Source: Bacillus sp. EAC
GTDB lineage: Bacteria; Bacillota; Bacilli; Bacillales; Bacillaceae_G
Reading direction: 5' to 3'
DNA: 64,000 nucleotides
Assembly: GCF_002156875.1 (NCBI RefSeq)
Contig: NZ_NCSY01000004.1
Location: 434,001 to 498,000 of the forward strand
Positions 1-8,777 of this stretch are shown in pieces (the stretch's first letter is position 1; each line of letters begins with the position of its first letter). The translations under genes and the position numbers were made by a program. Under the pieces are notes generated by a model. It was not told the DNA's origin and made no database searches. It was given only the letters and a program-made list of their open reading frames with translations.

Positions 1-663
1 AATATTATTGAAGTTGGCGCATCTGATGACTTTAAATTAGAAGAAGCAGGGGAAGTAATACAGGCATCAGGGAATGTGACAGTATTATTTAGTATAAATA
101 CAACAGATAATGAGGTTAAGAAAATAAAATTAAATGTAACAGGTAACGCCCAACAAGCTTTTGGTGGGTTACTTGCTGCGATTGCTGAATTCCTTGAACT
201 CGTTCCAAATGGAGAAGCTCCACTAGGCATTATAGGAAACTTATTGCAGTCGATAGGAAATACATTACAAGCAATTGCAGGTTTAATTGATTTGGAGATT
301 ATCGATGAGAAAGTATTAATTGGCGAATATGGAGAGTTAGAAGAGGAAGATGGATTATCAGTCTTGGAATATGCGATTGAAAGTGAAGAATATACAATAA
401 GTGAGCATATAAAAATGAATGCTCAACTGAGTGAATTAGTAAAGTATAGTGGTAGCTGGATCCAAGCAGGTGGTTCAATTATCTCGGCTGTTTCTGAACA
501 AAGAGTACTAGCTAGATTACGAGAGCTGGAAAAAGAATTAGAGAAGAAAAAGTGCAAAAAACGAAGAAAGAAAAGAAAGAGAAAGAATACAAGTACCTCA
601 ACTACAGTAAATAAAAAGAGTAGTACGTCAGCGGAATATTCTGAAGTAAGGAAAAAGAACTAA
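1..663 (+). CDS. 3' part of a repetitive hypothetical protein with a basic tail
   Basis: The reading frame is open from base 1, so the gene very likely begins outside the window; a GTG at 76 is a possible but unsupported internal start with no clear ribosome binding site. The visible 220 residues contain short degenerate repeats of the type TGNxxQAxGx and IGNxLQxIGN, glycine/alanine-rich and probably helical, then an acidic stretch and a second helical part. The last ~45 residues are extremely basic (KKCKKRRKKRKRK) and end in Ser/Thr-rich sequence. No catalytic motif, signal peptide or transmembrane segment is visible. It resembles the repetitive Bacillus proteins grouped as DUF6944, but I make that link only from memory of the repeat pattern. 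Function unknown. The next gene on the same strand starts 80 bases later. Confidence 0.6.
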   Translation, partial: NIIEVGASDDFKLEEAGEVIQASGNVTVLFSINTTDNEVKKIKLNVTGNAQQAFGGLLAAIAEFLELVPNGEAPLGIIGNLLQSIGNTLQAIAGLIDLEIIDEKVLIGEYGELEEEDGLSVLEYAIESEEYTISEHIKMNAQLSELVKYSGSWIQAGGSIISAVSEQRVLARLRELEKELEKKKCKKRRKKRKRKNTSTSTTVNKKSSTSAEYSEVRKKN

Positions 664-743
664 CAATAAGAAATGACCGATGTTAGTTCTGGGTACATAG
701 ACAAATAATTTTTGAGATTTGGACAGGAAATGTGGTGATTTTC

Positions 744-1976
744 ATGAACAACCTTAAACTTTTAATTCAAAAAGAAAATCTAACTGTATTAGGTTCGATT
801 ATTAAAATTAATCGAATCAATCAAAATATGAGTCAACAAGCATTAAGTGAAGGGATATGCGTGCCTTCTTACTTAAGTAAAATAGAAAACGGTGAGGTTG
901 TACCGAGTTTAGAAATGATTCGTTTAATTTTTCAGGAGTTACATATTGAATACACGGATGAGTATCACTTTGTAAAAGGAAATAAAGATAAGCTTGTCTC
1001 ATTTTTTGAAGAATTAAATTTAAATGGTTTTATAAAGTCGAGAGAGATTTATAAATCATTAGAAAGTAACGAAAATAAATTAATTCACTCGCCTTTAATC
1101 ATCGATTATTACATAGCGAAGCTCGCATTTTACTGTGGTACGAATCATCAAGACAAATTTAAAAAAGCAAAAAAGACGATTCAAAGCGTTGAGGGGTTAT
1201 TAAATAAGGTTCAAAAGCATCGATACTTTTTTTACGAGGCTATCAATTTACTTGTAAAAGAGAAGGATTTTATTAGAGCAAAAGAAAAATTAGTACTAGC
1301 GAAAGAATCGATGGAATCAGGGCATTTATATTATTTCTTAGCAAATGTAGATTTTAAATTAGGAAGTTATTATGGTGCAGTCATCTACGCAGAGAAAGCA
1401 TTAAGCTTTTACTTAGAAGAGGTCAATATTATTTGTGTTAGCTTAATCCATCAATTTCAAGGCATATTAATCTATCATTTAGGCTCAATGGATTTATACG
1501 AATCTTACTTTGAAAAAGCTATTTTATATGCCCAAAAAATAAAACGAAATGATATTTTACTTACCACACTGACACTCTATTTATACATACAAATAAAAGA
1601 GAAGAAAGAAAATGCAACGACTTTATTTAATCACATTAAAACCTTACTTAATACAGATCAAACTTTAAGTGAGTATACTAGTTTGATGCAAATTTTAGCA
1701 TATTTATTTCAAAATAAATTTGATGAAAGCATACAATTTGATCGTGGAGCCGTTGTAGATAAGTATTATCAATACTTATATGAAATTTTTGAAATGATTA
1801 ATGCAAATGAGGTAATTAATAAGGAAAAGGTTGAGGAATTACAAAAACGATATGAACAAGATGGGCACCAAAATTTATTGAATGATTTAATAGTAGAAGA
1901 TATCTGGAACTACTTTATTGAAAGTAATCGTTTCTATAAACAAGGTTACTTAAAGTTAAAAAATAATCGATTGTGA
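744..1976 (+). CDS. XRE-family transcriptional regulator with TPR-like C-terminal domain
   Basis: Predicted cytoplasmic DNA-binding regulator of 410 aa. Residues ~15-75 form a Cro/C1-type helix-turn-helix (SQQALSEGICVPSYLSKIENG). The rest is all-helical with TPR-like pairs, as in RNPP-type regulators (PlcR, Rgg, AimR), which bind short peptides; peptide binding is an inference. I chose ATG 744 because GGTGAT lies at the usual distance before it; the in-frame GTG codons at 732 and 735 overlap that sequence. It is shorter-spaced and more divergent than the two XRE/TPR paralogues at 18569 and 31615 and lacks their Cys-X2-Cys. It lies just upstream of, and on the same strand as, an MFS exporter, so it may control that gene. 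Confidence 0.85.
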   Translation: MNNLKLLIQKENLTVLGSIIKINRINQNMSQQALSEGICVPSYLSKIENGEVVPSLEMIRLIFQELHIEYTDEYHFVKGNKDKLVSFFEELNLNGFIKSREIYKSLESNENKLIHSPLIIDYYIAKLAFYCGTNHQDKFKKAKKTIQSVEGLLNKVQKHRYFFYEAINLLVKEKDFIRAKEKLVLAKESMESGHLYYFLANVDFKLGSYYGAVIYAEKALSFYLEEVNIICVSLIHQFQGILIYHLGSMDLYESYFEKAILYAQKIKRNDILLTTLTLYLYIQIKEKKENATTLFNHIKTLLNTDQTLSEYTSLMQILAYLFQNKFDESIQFDRGAVVDKYYQYLYEIFEMINANEVINKEKVEELQKRYEQDGHQNLLNDLIVEDIWNYFIESNRFYKQGYLKLKNNRL

Positions 1977-2091
1977 GAACTTTATTGTTTATTTAGACTT
2001 TTAGTTGGTTTATTGGAGCCGCTATTTCTCACGATTGCTGCATATCAAACCATTCCCTTGTGCTCTATAATGAGGAATAGGGGGGATATGA

Positions 2092-3363
2092 ATGATTAAC
2101 ATCTTAAAAAACAAAAATTTCCTTTATTTTTTTAGTGGCACATTTGCTTCGAGTATCGGTGATGTACTCTTCAATTTTGCAATTGGATTATATATTCTTC
2201 ACTTAACTCATTCGGCACTTCAATTATCATTTTACGGTATGATTGGAGCGGTAACCTGGTTAGTATTAACACCGTTAGGAGGCGTTTATACAGATCGGTG
2301 GAATCGAGTGAAAATTATTTATATAACTGAATTTATTAGAGGTATCGCAGTTATAGGCTGTGGTTTGACAATGGTTTTAATCGATGAAAAACAATTGATT
2401 TTATACGTACTTTATTTCACCACATTTGTGATCGCTGTTAATGGAGCGTTATTTGCCCCAGCATCTCAAGCATTAGTTCCATCAATTGTTAATAAAGAGG
2501 ACTTACTTAAAGCGAATTCACTAATGTCCTTAACTTATAGTATTAAAGATGTATTTGGTATTCTTTTAGCAGGAATCATGTATGCAGTTTTAGGTCCTAC
2601 GATACTCGTATTTATTAATGGGATATCCTATTTACTTTCTGGACTAGGAGCAATGTTTATTAAGGAAAATTCAATTCAAGAAGAAAGAAAACAAACCAAG
2701 AATGTATTCAGCGAATTAAAGGAAGGAATCGTGTATATTATCTCCAAAAACAAACCAATTTTATGGTTATTAGTTATGGTAAACATTATTAATCTAGCAA
2801 ATGGTCCGATTCAATCTGTCCTTTTACCATTTTTAATGAAGGAATACATTCATGCACCAGAAATGCATTTATCCTATCTATACTCAGCTTCAGCACTAGG
2901 TGGGGTGTGTGGTACACTAATTCTACCAAAGCTAAAAATTGCAGAAAATCCTTTTAAGCTATTAAAAATTGCTTTTAGTATTATGTTTTTAGCAATCATA
3001 AGCCAGTTTCTATTTTTTAGTCTGTATGATACGAAATATCTATCCTATACAATCTACTTAACGCTATTAATTGTCGTGTTTATTGGTAGCGGCATGCTCA
3101 ATATTACGATGCTAATTCCAGTCTTAACTTACGTACAAAAAGTTGTAAACAAACAATATTATGGAAGAGTCATGGCAATTTTCTCAACTTTATCAGCCAT
3201 TACTGCACCAATTAGTATGATGCTAGGTGGATTCTTAATAGATAAATATAGTATCAATTCTTTATACGTATTTTCTACAAGCGTCTTATTTATCTCATTT
3301 TTACTAAGCTTGTTTATTAAGGGAAAACAAGTAAATGTAACGGTGGAAGAACAAACAATGTAA
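2092..3363 (+). CDS. MFS transporter, drug-efflux (DHA3/MefA-like) type
   Basis: Integral membrane protein of 423 aa with about 12 hydrophobic segments. The cytoplasmic loop 2-3 carries the MFS motif A pattern (GGVYTDRWNRVKI), and the N-terminal half has the FASSIGDxLFxFAIGLYIL pattern typical of the MefA/DHA3 branch of proton-coupled exporters. The substrate cannot be read from sequence; macrolide or peptide export is typical of the branch. ATG 2092 is preceded by GGGGGAT. A TATAAT hexamer at 2066-2071 lies in the 115-base gap after the XRE regulator, so the gene may have its own promoter. A 12-bp hairpin follows at 3372. Confidence 0.85.
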   Translation: MINILKNKNFLYFFSGTFASSIGDVLFNFAIGLYILHLTHSALQLSFYGMIGAVTWLVLTPLGGVYTDRWNRVKIIYITEFIRGIAVIGCGLTMVLIDEKQLILYVLYFTTFVIAVNGALFAPASQALVPSIVNKEDLLKANSLMSLTYSIKDVFGILLAGIMYAVLGPTILVFINGISYLLSGLGAMFIKENSIQEERKQTKNVFSELKEGIVYIISKNKPILWLLVMVNIINLANGPIQSVLLPFLMKEYIHAPEMHLSYLYSASALGGVCGTLILPKLKIAENPFKLLKIAFSIMFLAIISQFLFFSLYDTKYLSYTIYLTLLIVVFIGSGMLNITMLIPVLTYVQKVVNKQYYGRVMAIFSTLSAITAPISMMLGGFLIDKYSINSLYVFSTSVLFISFLLSLFIKGKQVNVTVEEQTM

Positions 3364-3371
3364 TAACTAAC

Positions 3372-3405
3372 GAAGCACATCAAACTGCTAATCTTGATGT
3401 GCTTC
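3372..3405 (+). terminator. Hairpin after the MFS gene
   Basis: Perfect 12-bp inverted repeat GAAGCACATCAA / TTGATGTGCTTC with a 10-base loop, nine bases after the MFS stop. No strong T-run follows, so it may be a weak or processing-type terminator. Confidence 0.5.
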
Positions 3406-3487
3406 TGATTAAACTTGCTAAAAATGTCGATGAAAAGATTTGACTTCATTATTATCAAAATTTATAATTAATTTACATTTAAATTAC

Positions 3488-3560
3488 GATTCCATAGCTC
3501 AGCTGGGAGAGCACTACCTTGACAGGGTAGGGGTCGCTGGTTCAAGTCCAGTTGGGATCA
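3488..3560 (+). tRNA. tRNA-Val (GAC)
   Basis: Full cloverleaf of 73 bases. The acceptor stem is GATTCCA/TGGGATC with one T-G pair. The D stem is GCTC/GAGC, and the anticodon stem CTACC/GGTAG encloses TTGACAG, giving anticodon GAC. The T arm is GCTGG-TTCAAGT-CCAGT. The CCA end is not encoded (the sequence continues TAC after discriminator A), which is a minority situation for Bacillus tRNAs and fits 3' end replacement by an integrated element. Its 3' half is repeated at 21464-21508 and 40018-40062. Confidence 0.93.
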
Positions 3561-3563
3561 TAC
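3519..3563 (+). repeat. att-like direct repeat, copy 1 (inside tRNA-Val)
   Basis: From the anticodon loop through the tRNA 3' end plus three bases, this 45-bp segment is repeated exactly at 21464-21508 and with 8 differences at 40018-40062. Site-specific integration into a tRNA 3' half by a tyrosine recombinase leaves this pattern, and a recombinase relic sits next to copy 2. Confidence 0.8.
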
Positions 3564-3571
3564 TTTTAGAG

Positions 3572-3611
3572 AAGCTGTAAGCCTTGGTAATACTAGGTTT
3601 ACAGCTTTTTT
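3572..3611 (+). terminator. Rho-independent terminator of tRNA-Val
   Basis: A 13-bp stem AAGCTGTAAGCCT / AGGTTTACAGCTT (one G-T pair) is followed by a run of T starting 12 bases after the tRNA. Confidence 0.85.
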
Positions 3612-3710
3612 AATTTCAATAAGTTCGATTTGAATTATATAAAATATACCCCGTGGCATGTAGATTTACTATTTATTGTTATAGCCATTCTCCTCAAGAG
3701 AATTATAACT

Positions 3711-3794
3711 TCATTCGCCATTTAAATAAGCTTCAACAGCCTTTTGTTTAAATTCCTCAGTATAGGATTGAAATGTTTGTCCCTTTTTAGCCAT
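3711..3794 (-). pseudogene. IS3-family transposase OrfA, N-terminal relic
   Basis: Reading left from ATG 3794 the frame encodes 27 residues beginning MAKKGQTFQSYTEEFKQKAV and ending LNGE before a stop. This is the start of OrfA of IS3/IS150-type transposases. After the stop the same frame continues SYNSL, as the intact proteins do, so the gene is broken by a stop and then lost. Upstream sequence on the minus strand (to about 3866) includes CCCCTTTAATTAGACAGTGT, like an IS150-group terminal region. No OrfB is present. It is a decayed insertion close to the tRNA-Val integration site. Confidence 0.7.
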
Positions 3795-4047
3795 AAAAAA
3801 ACCCCTTCAAGTATCGTGTAACATCCACATAATATTTGTGGTTTTCTTACACTGTCTAATTAAAGGGGATAATAACATAGAACTCAGTTTTTTATTATTT
3901 ATTAACCTATTAAAATATAAAAAAAATTGAATAGTCATTTCAATTTTATCCAACAAATTTATTGGATTTTACAATATATCCCCCGAATCTTAATTCATTC
4001 CAACTCTAAATTCGACAAAATAAATAACAAATTATTAGTAATTAATC

Positions 4048-4062
4048 GAAAGTTCTACTTTC
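4048..4062 (+). promoter_or_regulatory. Candidate operator, TTCTAC motif, upstream of subtilase 1
   Basis: GAAAGTTCTACTTTC is a perfect 6-bp-arm inverted repeat around TCT. The core AAA(G/A)TTCTAC(A)TTT(T)C recurs in both XRE/LysR intergenic regions (19928, 32935) and, on the other strand, upstream of the subtilases at 11431 and 22547. Binding by the XRE regulators is inferred. Confidence 0.4.
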
Positions 4063-4135
4063 ATTTCATTTTCATGACAAATATCTTTATAAAAACTAAT
4101 GAGAGATAGCGTTTTTTGGAAGGAATAATTATACA

Positions 4136-4157
4136 ATATTACCCCAATATACAGAAA
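4136..4157 (+). promoter_or_regulatory. Shared CCCC motif upstream of subtilase 1
   Basis: ATATTACCCCAATATACAG and its continuation GAAA match the sequence at 22398-22420 upstream of the third subtilase, and less well 11276-11295 upstream of the second. Role unknown; a conserved promoter or activator site is the simplest reading. Confidence 0.35.
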
Positions 4158-4318
4158 CCTGACTCTTATTAATAATAGAGATACATAAGTAACTTGTCAT
4201 GGATATCTTTCGAAATATAATTTCTAAAATAACACTACTTATAGCTTTATAGAATAATTGTTTCGATATTCATTAACAGATACATATGCATTAATTAATG
4301 AAACTTGGAGGAAGAAAA

Positions 4319-7300
4319 ATGGGGAAAAAGAGAGAAAAAAGTAAAGTTCTAAAAAGCTTCACAGTTTTAGCCTTAACATCAAGTTTTATTCTAGGTGCAC
4401 TTGGACAAGTATCAAATGTTTCAAAAGCAGCAAGCCCCCAAAAAGCAGAGGATATTCTAGCAAGTCTTTCTTCAGAGCAAAGGGCAGCCCTTAAACAACT
4501 TTCAACAAGTGAAGAAACAGGACTACAAGTTTCTTCCGATATTGATTTAAACTCTTCAAGCCAAACAAATGTCATTGTTGAGTTTGCAAATAAACCTGCT
4601 AAAGTTGCTCAAATTGAAGCAAGTGTGGAAGGGCAAACATTAACAGAAACCGGTGCATCAGAATTAGTCGATCAAGACCATGCAACTTTTTCGAAAGATG
4701 TTGAACAAATATTAACCGATGAAAAAAGTAAAAAAGTAAATTATAAGATAAATCGTTCATATAAACATGCATTTAATGGTGTCTCAATGAGTCTACCAGC
4801 GAATCAAATTAAGAATCTATTAAAATCAAAAGCTGTAAAGAATGTTTGGAGTAACGAGACATTTACGATAGACCCACCTTCTCAAAACCAAGATAGTGAA
4901 CAATTAAAGGCGGATGACTTTAATGTTGCAAACTATACACCATATGATGGACTAGACCGATTACATGCTGAAGGTATTACAGGAAAAGGAATTAAAATTG
5001 GTATTTTGGATACAGGGATTGATTATAACCATCCAGATTTGAAGGATGCATTTAAAGGTGGATACGATTTCGTCGATGACGATAATGATCCAATGGAAAC
5101 AACATATGCTGATTGGAAGAAATCAGGTCAACCAGAACTTAGTGGTTCATCGACTTATTATACTGAACATGGTACGCATGTTGCTGGAATAATTGGGGGA
5201 CGTGGCGTAGCTAATAGTGAATATAAAACGGTTGGTGCAGCACCTGAATCAGATATTTATTCATACCGAGTTCTTGGGGCTTATGGTAGTGGATCAAGTG
5301 AGGATATTATTGCAGGAATAGATCGTGCAGTGCAGGACGGTATGGACGTTATTAATATGTCACTCGGCGCATCACTTAATGATCCACTTTTCGCGACTTC
5401 AATTGCAGTAAACAATGCGGTATTAAGCGGAGTAACAACTGTTGTAGCAGCCGGAAATAGTGGCGATCAAATGTATACACTAGGTTCACCAGGAGCTGCT
5501 GCATTAGCATTAACTGTTGGAGCATCATCAATCGCACTTGATGTTTATCAATACGCAGGTGTACAAAATGGGAAAAATTATTCTTTAAGACAATTAGCGA
5601 GAAACTATAAAGATGATTTAACCAGCTTAAAAGGACAAACCTTCCAATTAGTAGACGTTGGATTAGGAAATTCATATGAATATAGTGGAAAAGATGTAAA
5701 TGGCAAAATTGCTTTCATTAAACGTGGGTCGATTGCATTAATTGATAAAATCAAAAATGCAAAAGCAAAAGGTGCAATCGGCGTACTGATGTATAATGAT
5801 GAAACAAACAAAGCAGAAGGAGCAATTCAATCATTTATAGGTGAATCAATGGATGCAATTCCTGCATTCTCAGTATCGAACGATGAAGGATTAGCAATCT
5901 CAGCTGCATTGAAAACTGGTGTATCAGATTTCACATATGGAGATTTTTCAAAGGTACAAACAGCTAAAGATGAATTAGCATCATTTAGTTCAAGAGGTCC
6001 TTCTCGTGTAAATTATGATATTAAACCAGAAGTAACTGCACCAGGTGTATCAATTTTGTCGACAGTTCCATTTTATGTAAACGATAAAACAGTTGATGGC
6101 ACAAAATCTGGAGATTATAAATACGCCTATGAGCGAATGTCAGGTACTTCAATGGCTACTCCATATGTCGCAGGTGTGTCTGCGTTATTACTTCAATCTA
6201 ACAAAGATTTACAGCCAGATGACATTAAGTCTATTTTAATGAATACAGCAGATCCACTTTCAAAAGATTATAGTGTATTTGAAGTTGGAAGCGGACGAGT
6301 TGATGTATATGAAGCGATCCACTCGAATGTTGAGTTAGAAGTAGTCGACAAAACTCCAACTATTATTAATGGAAAACAAAAATCAATGAAAGAGTTAACA
6401 GGTGGAATCAGTTTTGGTTCGTATGGTTTCAATGACCAAGATATTACTGATTTTAGAAATGTTACGTTAAAAAATCGCAGTGAAAAGTCAAAAACCTTTA
6501 GTGTAAATGTTAAATTCCAAACAGGATTAAGAGGATCAAAAGATGCTGCTCAAAATGGAGTGACACTAACTGGACCGGCTTCAGTAAAGTTAAACGGTAT
6601 TGGTCAAAAAAATATTAAGTTTAATTTATTCATACCGAAGACAGCTGAAAAAGGAACCTATGAAGGATATATCGTTTTTACGAACGATGCTGACCCAACT
6701 GAAACATACCAAATTCCATTTGGAGGACGAGTTGTAAATGAAGGAATTGATACTTTTACGATAGATAATCCAATGTTCTCAGGTGATGATGCTTGGCCAG
6801 ATGTTTCAAATCCTTCACTTGGAATTCTTTTCTCATTAAAGTCACATATGAAATATATAGACGTGATATTACAAGATGGAACAACTGGTGAAGATATAGG
6901 TTTCCTTGGAACATTAGATAGTCGTTTAGCCGAAGAAAACAAAGTTTATGGAATTTATGCATTTAGTGGAGCTTATTTACCAATTACAGGTGATTCTAAA
7001 AATCCAATTGGCGATTCATGGATAATTGCGAAAACGGGACACTATAAATTAAAAATGGTTGGAACAAATGATCAAGGGAAGACATTTACGAAATTAGCAG
7101 ATTTCATCTATGAAAAAGGCAAACCGACTATGACTTCAAGTTTTGATGGATTAGATCAAAAAGTTATTGAATATACAGATAATCAATTCGATTCAAATGG
7201 GCAATTTTTATATGATTTTCATATGAATGTAAATGATCCTGAAGTGGCGGATGCTAATCGTATTGGGATTCCAATCGATCAATCAAGTAATTCAGTTGTT

Positions 7301-8503
7301 TCATTTTATAATGGACCATGGCCATCTGAACCAATCAAAACTGATAAAAACGGAAATTACAACGATCAAATACTAGTTCAAAAGCGTAATTCACCATTAA
7401 AAGTCCAGTTTTATGGTTTTGATGCAGCAAGAAACTTTACTAATAACGCTACTAATATGTTAAGAGTAGCTTTTGTTTCAAACACGTACCCATATTATTA
7501 TATAAAAGCTAATAAACAAGAGATATCAACAGGAGATACAGTGAATTTTACACTTCGTTCGAATAATATGAAAAACCTAAAAACAGCTAAAATTACGATT
7601 CCAGTTTTCCGTGATAATGGAGACTTCGGAACAATTAATAATATTGTTGTAAATGATAAAGTTAAACAATATGGTAATGCTCAAGTTTCTGTAACATCAA
7701 CGTCTTCGAACATTTTCACGACTTATACAATTGAGTTTACGTATTTAGGAAATAATCCTTTACCAGAAGATATGGAATTAGTTAATTTTGACTTAAAAAC
7801 AGCTGACAGATATGCAGCGGAAACGCCGATTGACTGGTCTAGAATGGAAAAGGGTGGAGTTACAATTGATCAATCAAATACATTAAGTAACAATGTCTAT
7901 TGTTATATGGAAAGTCTTAATAAGAAACAAACATATTCAAGACTAGATGGTTCATTACAATTTGAGGGAAATCTAGATCCATTAACAGGTGAACCTAATT
8001 ATACTTTAGACCAAAGTACTATAGGTGCAAAAGTAACTGTTACTTCATACGATGGAAAAACAGTAACTGAAGCACCAATTTTAGACAAAAGTGGTAATTA
8101 CTCTGTGAATACACTGAAAGCAGATAAAAATGATTATACGCTTAAAGTAGATGTACCAGGACATTTTACAATGTATAATAAACAACTCCTATTATCCAGT
8201 GATGTTCGTGGAGAAACATTAGGACAAAGAATAGGTTATCTTTTAAGTGATGCTAAAGCTGGAGATGCAAATAAAGACAATGTCATAGATATTTTAGATG
8301 CACTATATCTACAAACATATTGGAGTACTAATAAATCAGGAGCAGATATGAACTTCGATGGAGTTGTAGATAAAAAGGATATGGATTTTGTTATTAAAAA
8401 TTTCGGATTACAAAATAGTACAGTTCCAAACCCACCTAAAGCAAAAACTTCATATAAGGGTGTTACTTTGGATACTGTGTTAAGTCAATTAGGGTTAAAA
8501 TAA
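4319..8503 (+). CDS. Secreted S8 subtilisin-like serine protease with dockerin-like C-terminus (Vpr-like)
   Basis: Predicted secreted endopeptidase of 1394 aa. ATG 4319 is chosen over an in-frame ATG at 4298 because GGAGG lies 7 bases before it. It has a signal peptide (residues 1-~37, ending SKAA), an I9-type inhibitor propeptide (~80-185), and an S8 catalytic domain with Asp231 (ILDTGIDYNHPDL), His284 (HGTHVAG) and Ser611 (SGTSMATP). A PA domain is inserted at ~435-505, as in Vpr and lactocepin-type enzymes, and Fn3-like and Ig-like beta domains follow. At ~1315-1370 two Ca-binding-like loops (GDANKDNVIDILD and ADMNFDGVVDKKD) form a dockerin-type module. There is no LPXTG or SLH anchor. It converges on the gerA-type gene at 8778. 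It is the first of three subtilases in the island region and lacks the C-terminal Ig repeats of the other two. Confidence 0.93.
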   Translation: MGKKREKSKVLKSFTVLALTSSFILGALGQVSNVSKAASPQKAEDILASLSSEQRAALKQLSTSEETGLQVSSDIDLNSSSQTNVIVEFANKPAKVAQIEASVEGQTLTETGASELVDQDHATFSKDVEQILTDEKSKKVNYKINRSYKHAFNGVSMSLPANQIKNLLKSKAVKNVWSNETFTIDPPSQNQDSEQLKADDFNVANYTPYDGLDRLHAEGITGKGIKIGILDTGIDYNHPDLKDAFKGGYDFVDDDNDPMETTYADWKKSGQPELSGSSTYYTEHGTHVAGIIGGRGVANSEYKTVGAAPESDIYSYRVLGAYGSGSSEDIIAGIDRAVQDGMDVINMSLGASLNDPLFATSIAVNNAVLSGVTTVVAAGNSGDQMYTLGSPGAAALALTVGASSIALDVYQYAGVQNGKNYSLRQLARNYKDDLTSLKGQTFQLVDVGLGNSYEYSGKDVNGKIAFIKRGSIALIDKIKNAKAKGAIGVLMYNDETNKAEGAIQSFIGESMDAIPAFSVSNDEGLAISAALKTGVSDFTYGDFSKVQTAKDELASFSSRGPSRVNYDIKPEVTAPGVSILSTVPFYVNDKTVDGTKSGDYKYAYERMSGTSMATPYVAGVSALLLQSNKDLQPDDIKSILMNTADPLSKDYSVFEVGSGRVDVYEAIHSNVELEVVDKTPTIINGKQKSMKELTGGISFGSYGFNDQDITDFRNVTLKNRSEKSKTFSVNVKFQTGLRGSKDAAQNGVTLTGPASVKLNGIGQKNIKFNLFIPKTAEKGTYEGYIVFTNDADPTETYQIPFGGRVVNEGIDTFTIDNPMFSGDDAWPDVSNPSLGILFSLKSHMKYIDVILQDGTTGEDIGFLGTLDSRLAEENKVYGIYAFSGAYLPITGDSKNPIGDSWIIAKTGHYKLKMVGTNDQGKTFTKLADFIYEKGKPTMTSSFDGLDQKVIEYTDNQFDSNGQFLYDFHMNVNDPEVADANRIGIPIDQSSNSVVSFYNGPWPSEPIKTDKNGNYNDQILVQKRNSPLKVQFYGFDAARNFTNNATNMLRVAFVSNTYPYYYIKANKQEISTGDTVNFTLRSNNMKNLKTAKITIPVFRDNGDFGTINNIVVNDKVKQYGNAQVSVTSTSSNIFTTYTIEFTYLGNNPLPEDMELVNFDLKTADRYAAETPIDWSRMEKGGVTIDQSNTLSNNVYCYMESLNKKQTYSRLDGSLQFEGNLDPLTGEPNYTLDQSTIGAKVTVTSYDGKTVTEAPILDKSGNYSVNTLKADKNDYTLKVDVPGHFTMYNKQLLLSSDVRGETLGQRIGYLLSDAKAGDANKDNVIDILDALYLQTYWSTNKSGADMNFDGVVDKKDMDFVIKNFGLQNSTVPNPPKAKTSYKGVTLDTVLSQLGLK

Positions 8504-8587
8504 AGATAATATATAATAGAAAAAAGAGTAGCCATGAATGGACTACCCCTGTCAAGTAAGCAGTAATAAAATAGAAATTCATTAAGT

Positions 8588-8630
8588 AACCTTAGCCCTG
8601 TATTCTATAGGGCTAAGGTTATTCCTTTTC
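8588..8630. terminator. Strong hairpin between convergent genes
   Basis: Perfect 12-bp stem AACCTTAGCCCT / AGGGCTAAGGTT with a 9-base loop, followed on the + strand by ATTCCTTTT. It probably terminates subtilase 1 and could act on the opposing gerA-type transcript. Confidence 0.7.
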
Positions 8631-8660
8631 TAGACATTAATTTTCCCCATAAAAAAATTA

Positions 8661-8719
8661 CCCATATAGTAGACAGTAAACAGAACAGTACCTTTCTTTT
8701 TACTGTCTACTATATAGGG
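8661..8719. repeat. Long inverted repeat near the gerA-type 3' end
   Basis: The two arms, 8661-8680 and 8699-8719, contain ATATAGTAGACAGTAAA and its complement and pair over about 19 bp with one bulge. The loop is 18 bases. It may be a second terminator, or an insertion-sequence or MITE end; no target duplication is evident. Confidence 0.5.
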
Positions 8720-8777
8720 AGAATACCAATTGAAGGTCCTTTTTTCATAGGCGAATATTAAACTCGGTTATGATCAA

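Larger units (their letters stand above)
3612..4318. other. Intergenic stretch: IS relic and long subtilase leader
   Basis: Apart from the OrfA relic, this AT-rich stretch holds no convincing gene. The only open frame (3927-4109, 60 codons) is low-complexity and has no ribosome binding site. It contains two sequences shared with the other subtilase promoters: GAAAGTTCTACTTTC at 4048-4062 and ATATTACCCCAATATAC at 4136-4152. Confidence 0.6.

Noticed and set aside
3927-4109. 60-codon open frame before subtilase 1
   Set aside because: AT-driven random frame with no ribosome binding site and no recognisable features.
4298-4318. ATG at 4298 as the start of subtilase 1
   Set aside because: The GGAGG sequence lies inside that extension, at the right distance for ATG 4319, and the signal peptide is complete from 4319.
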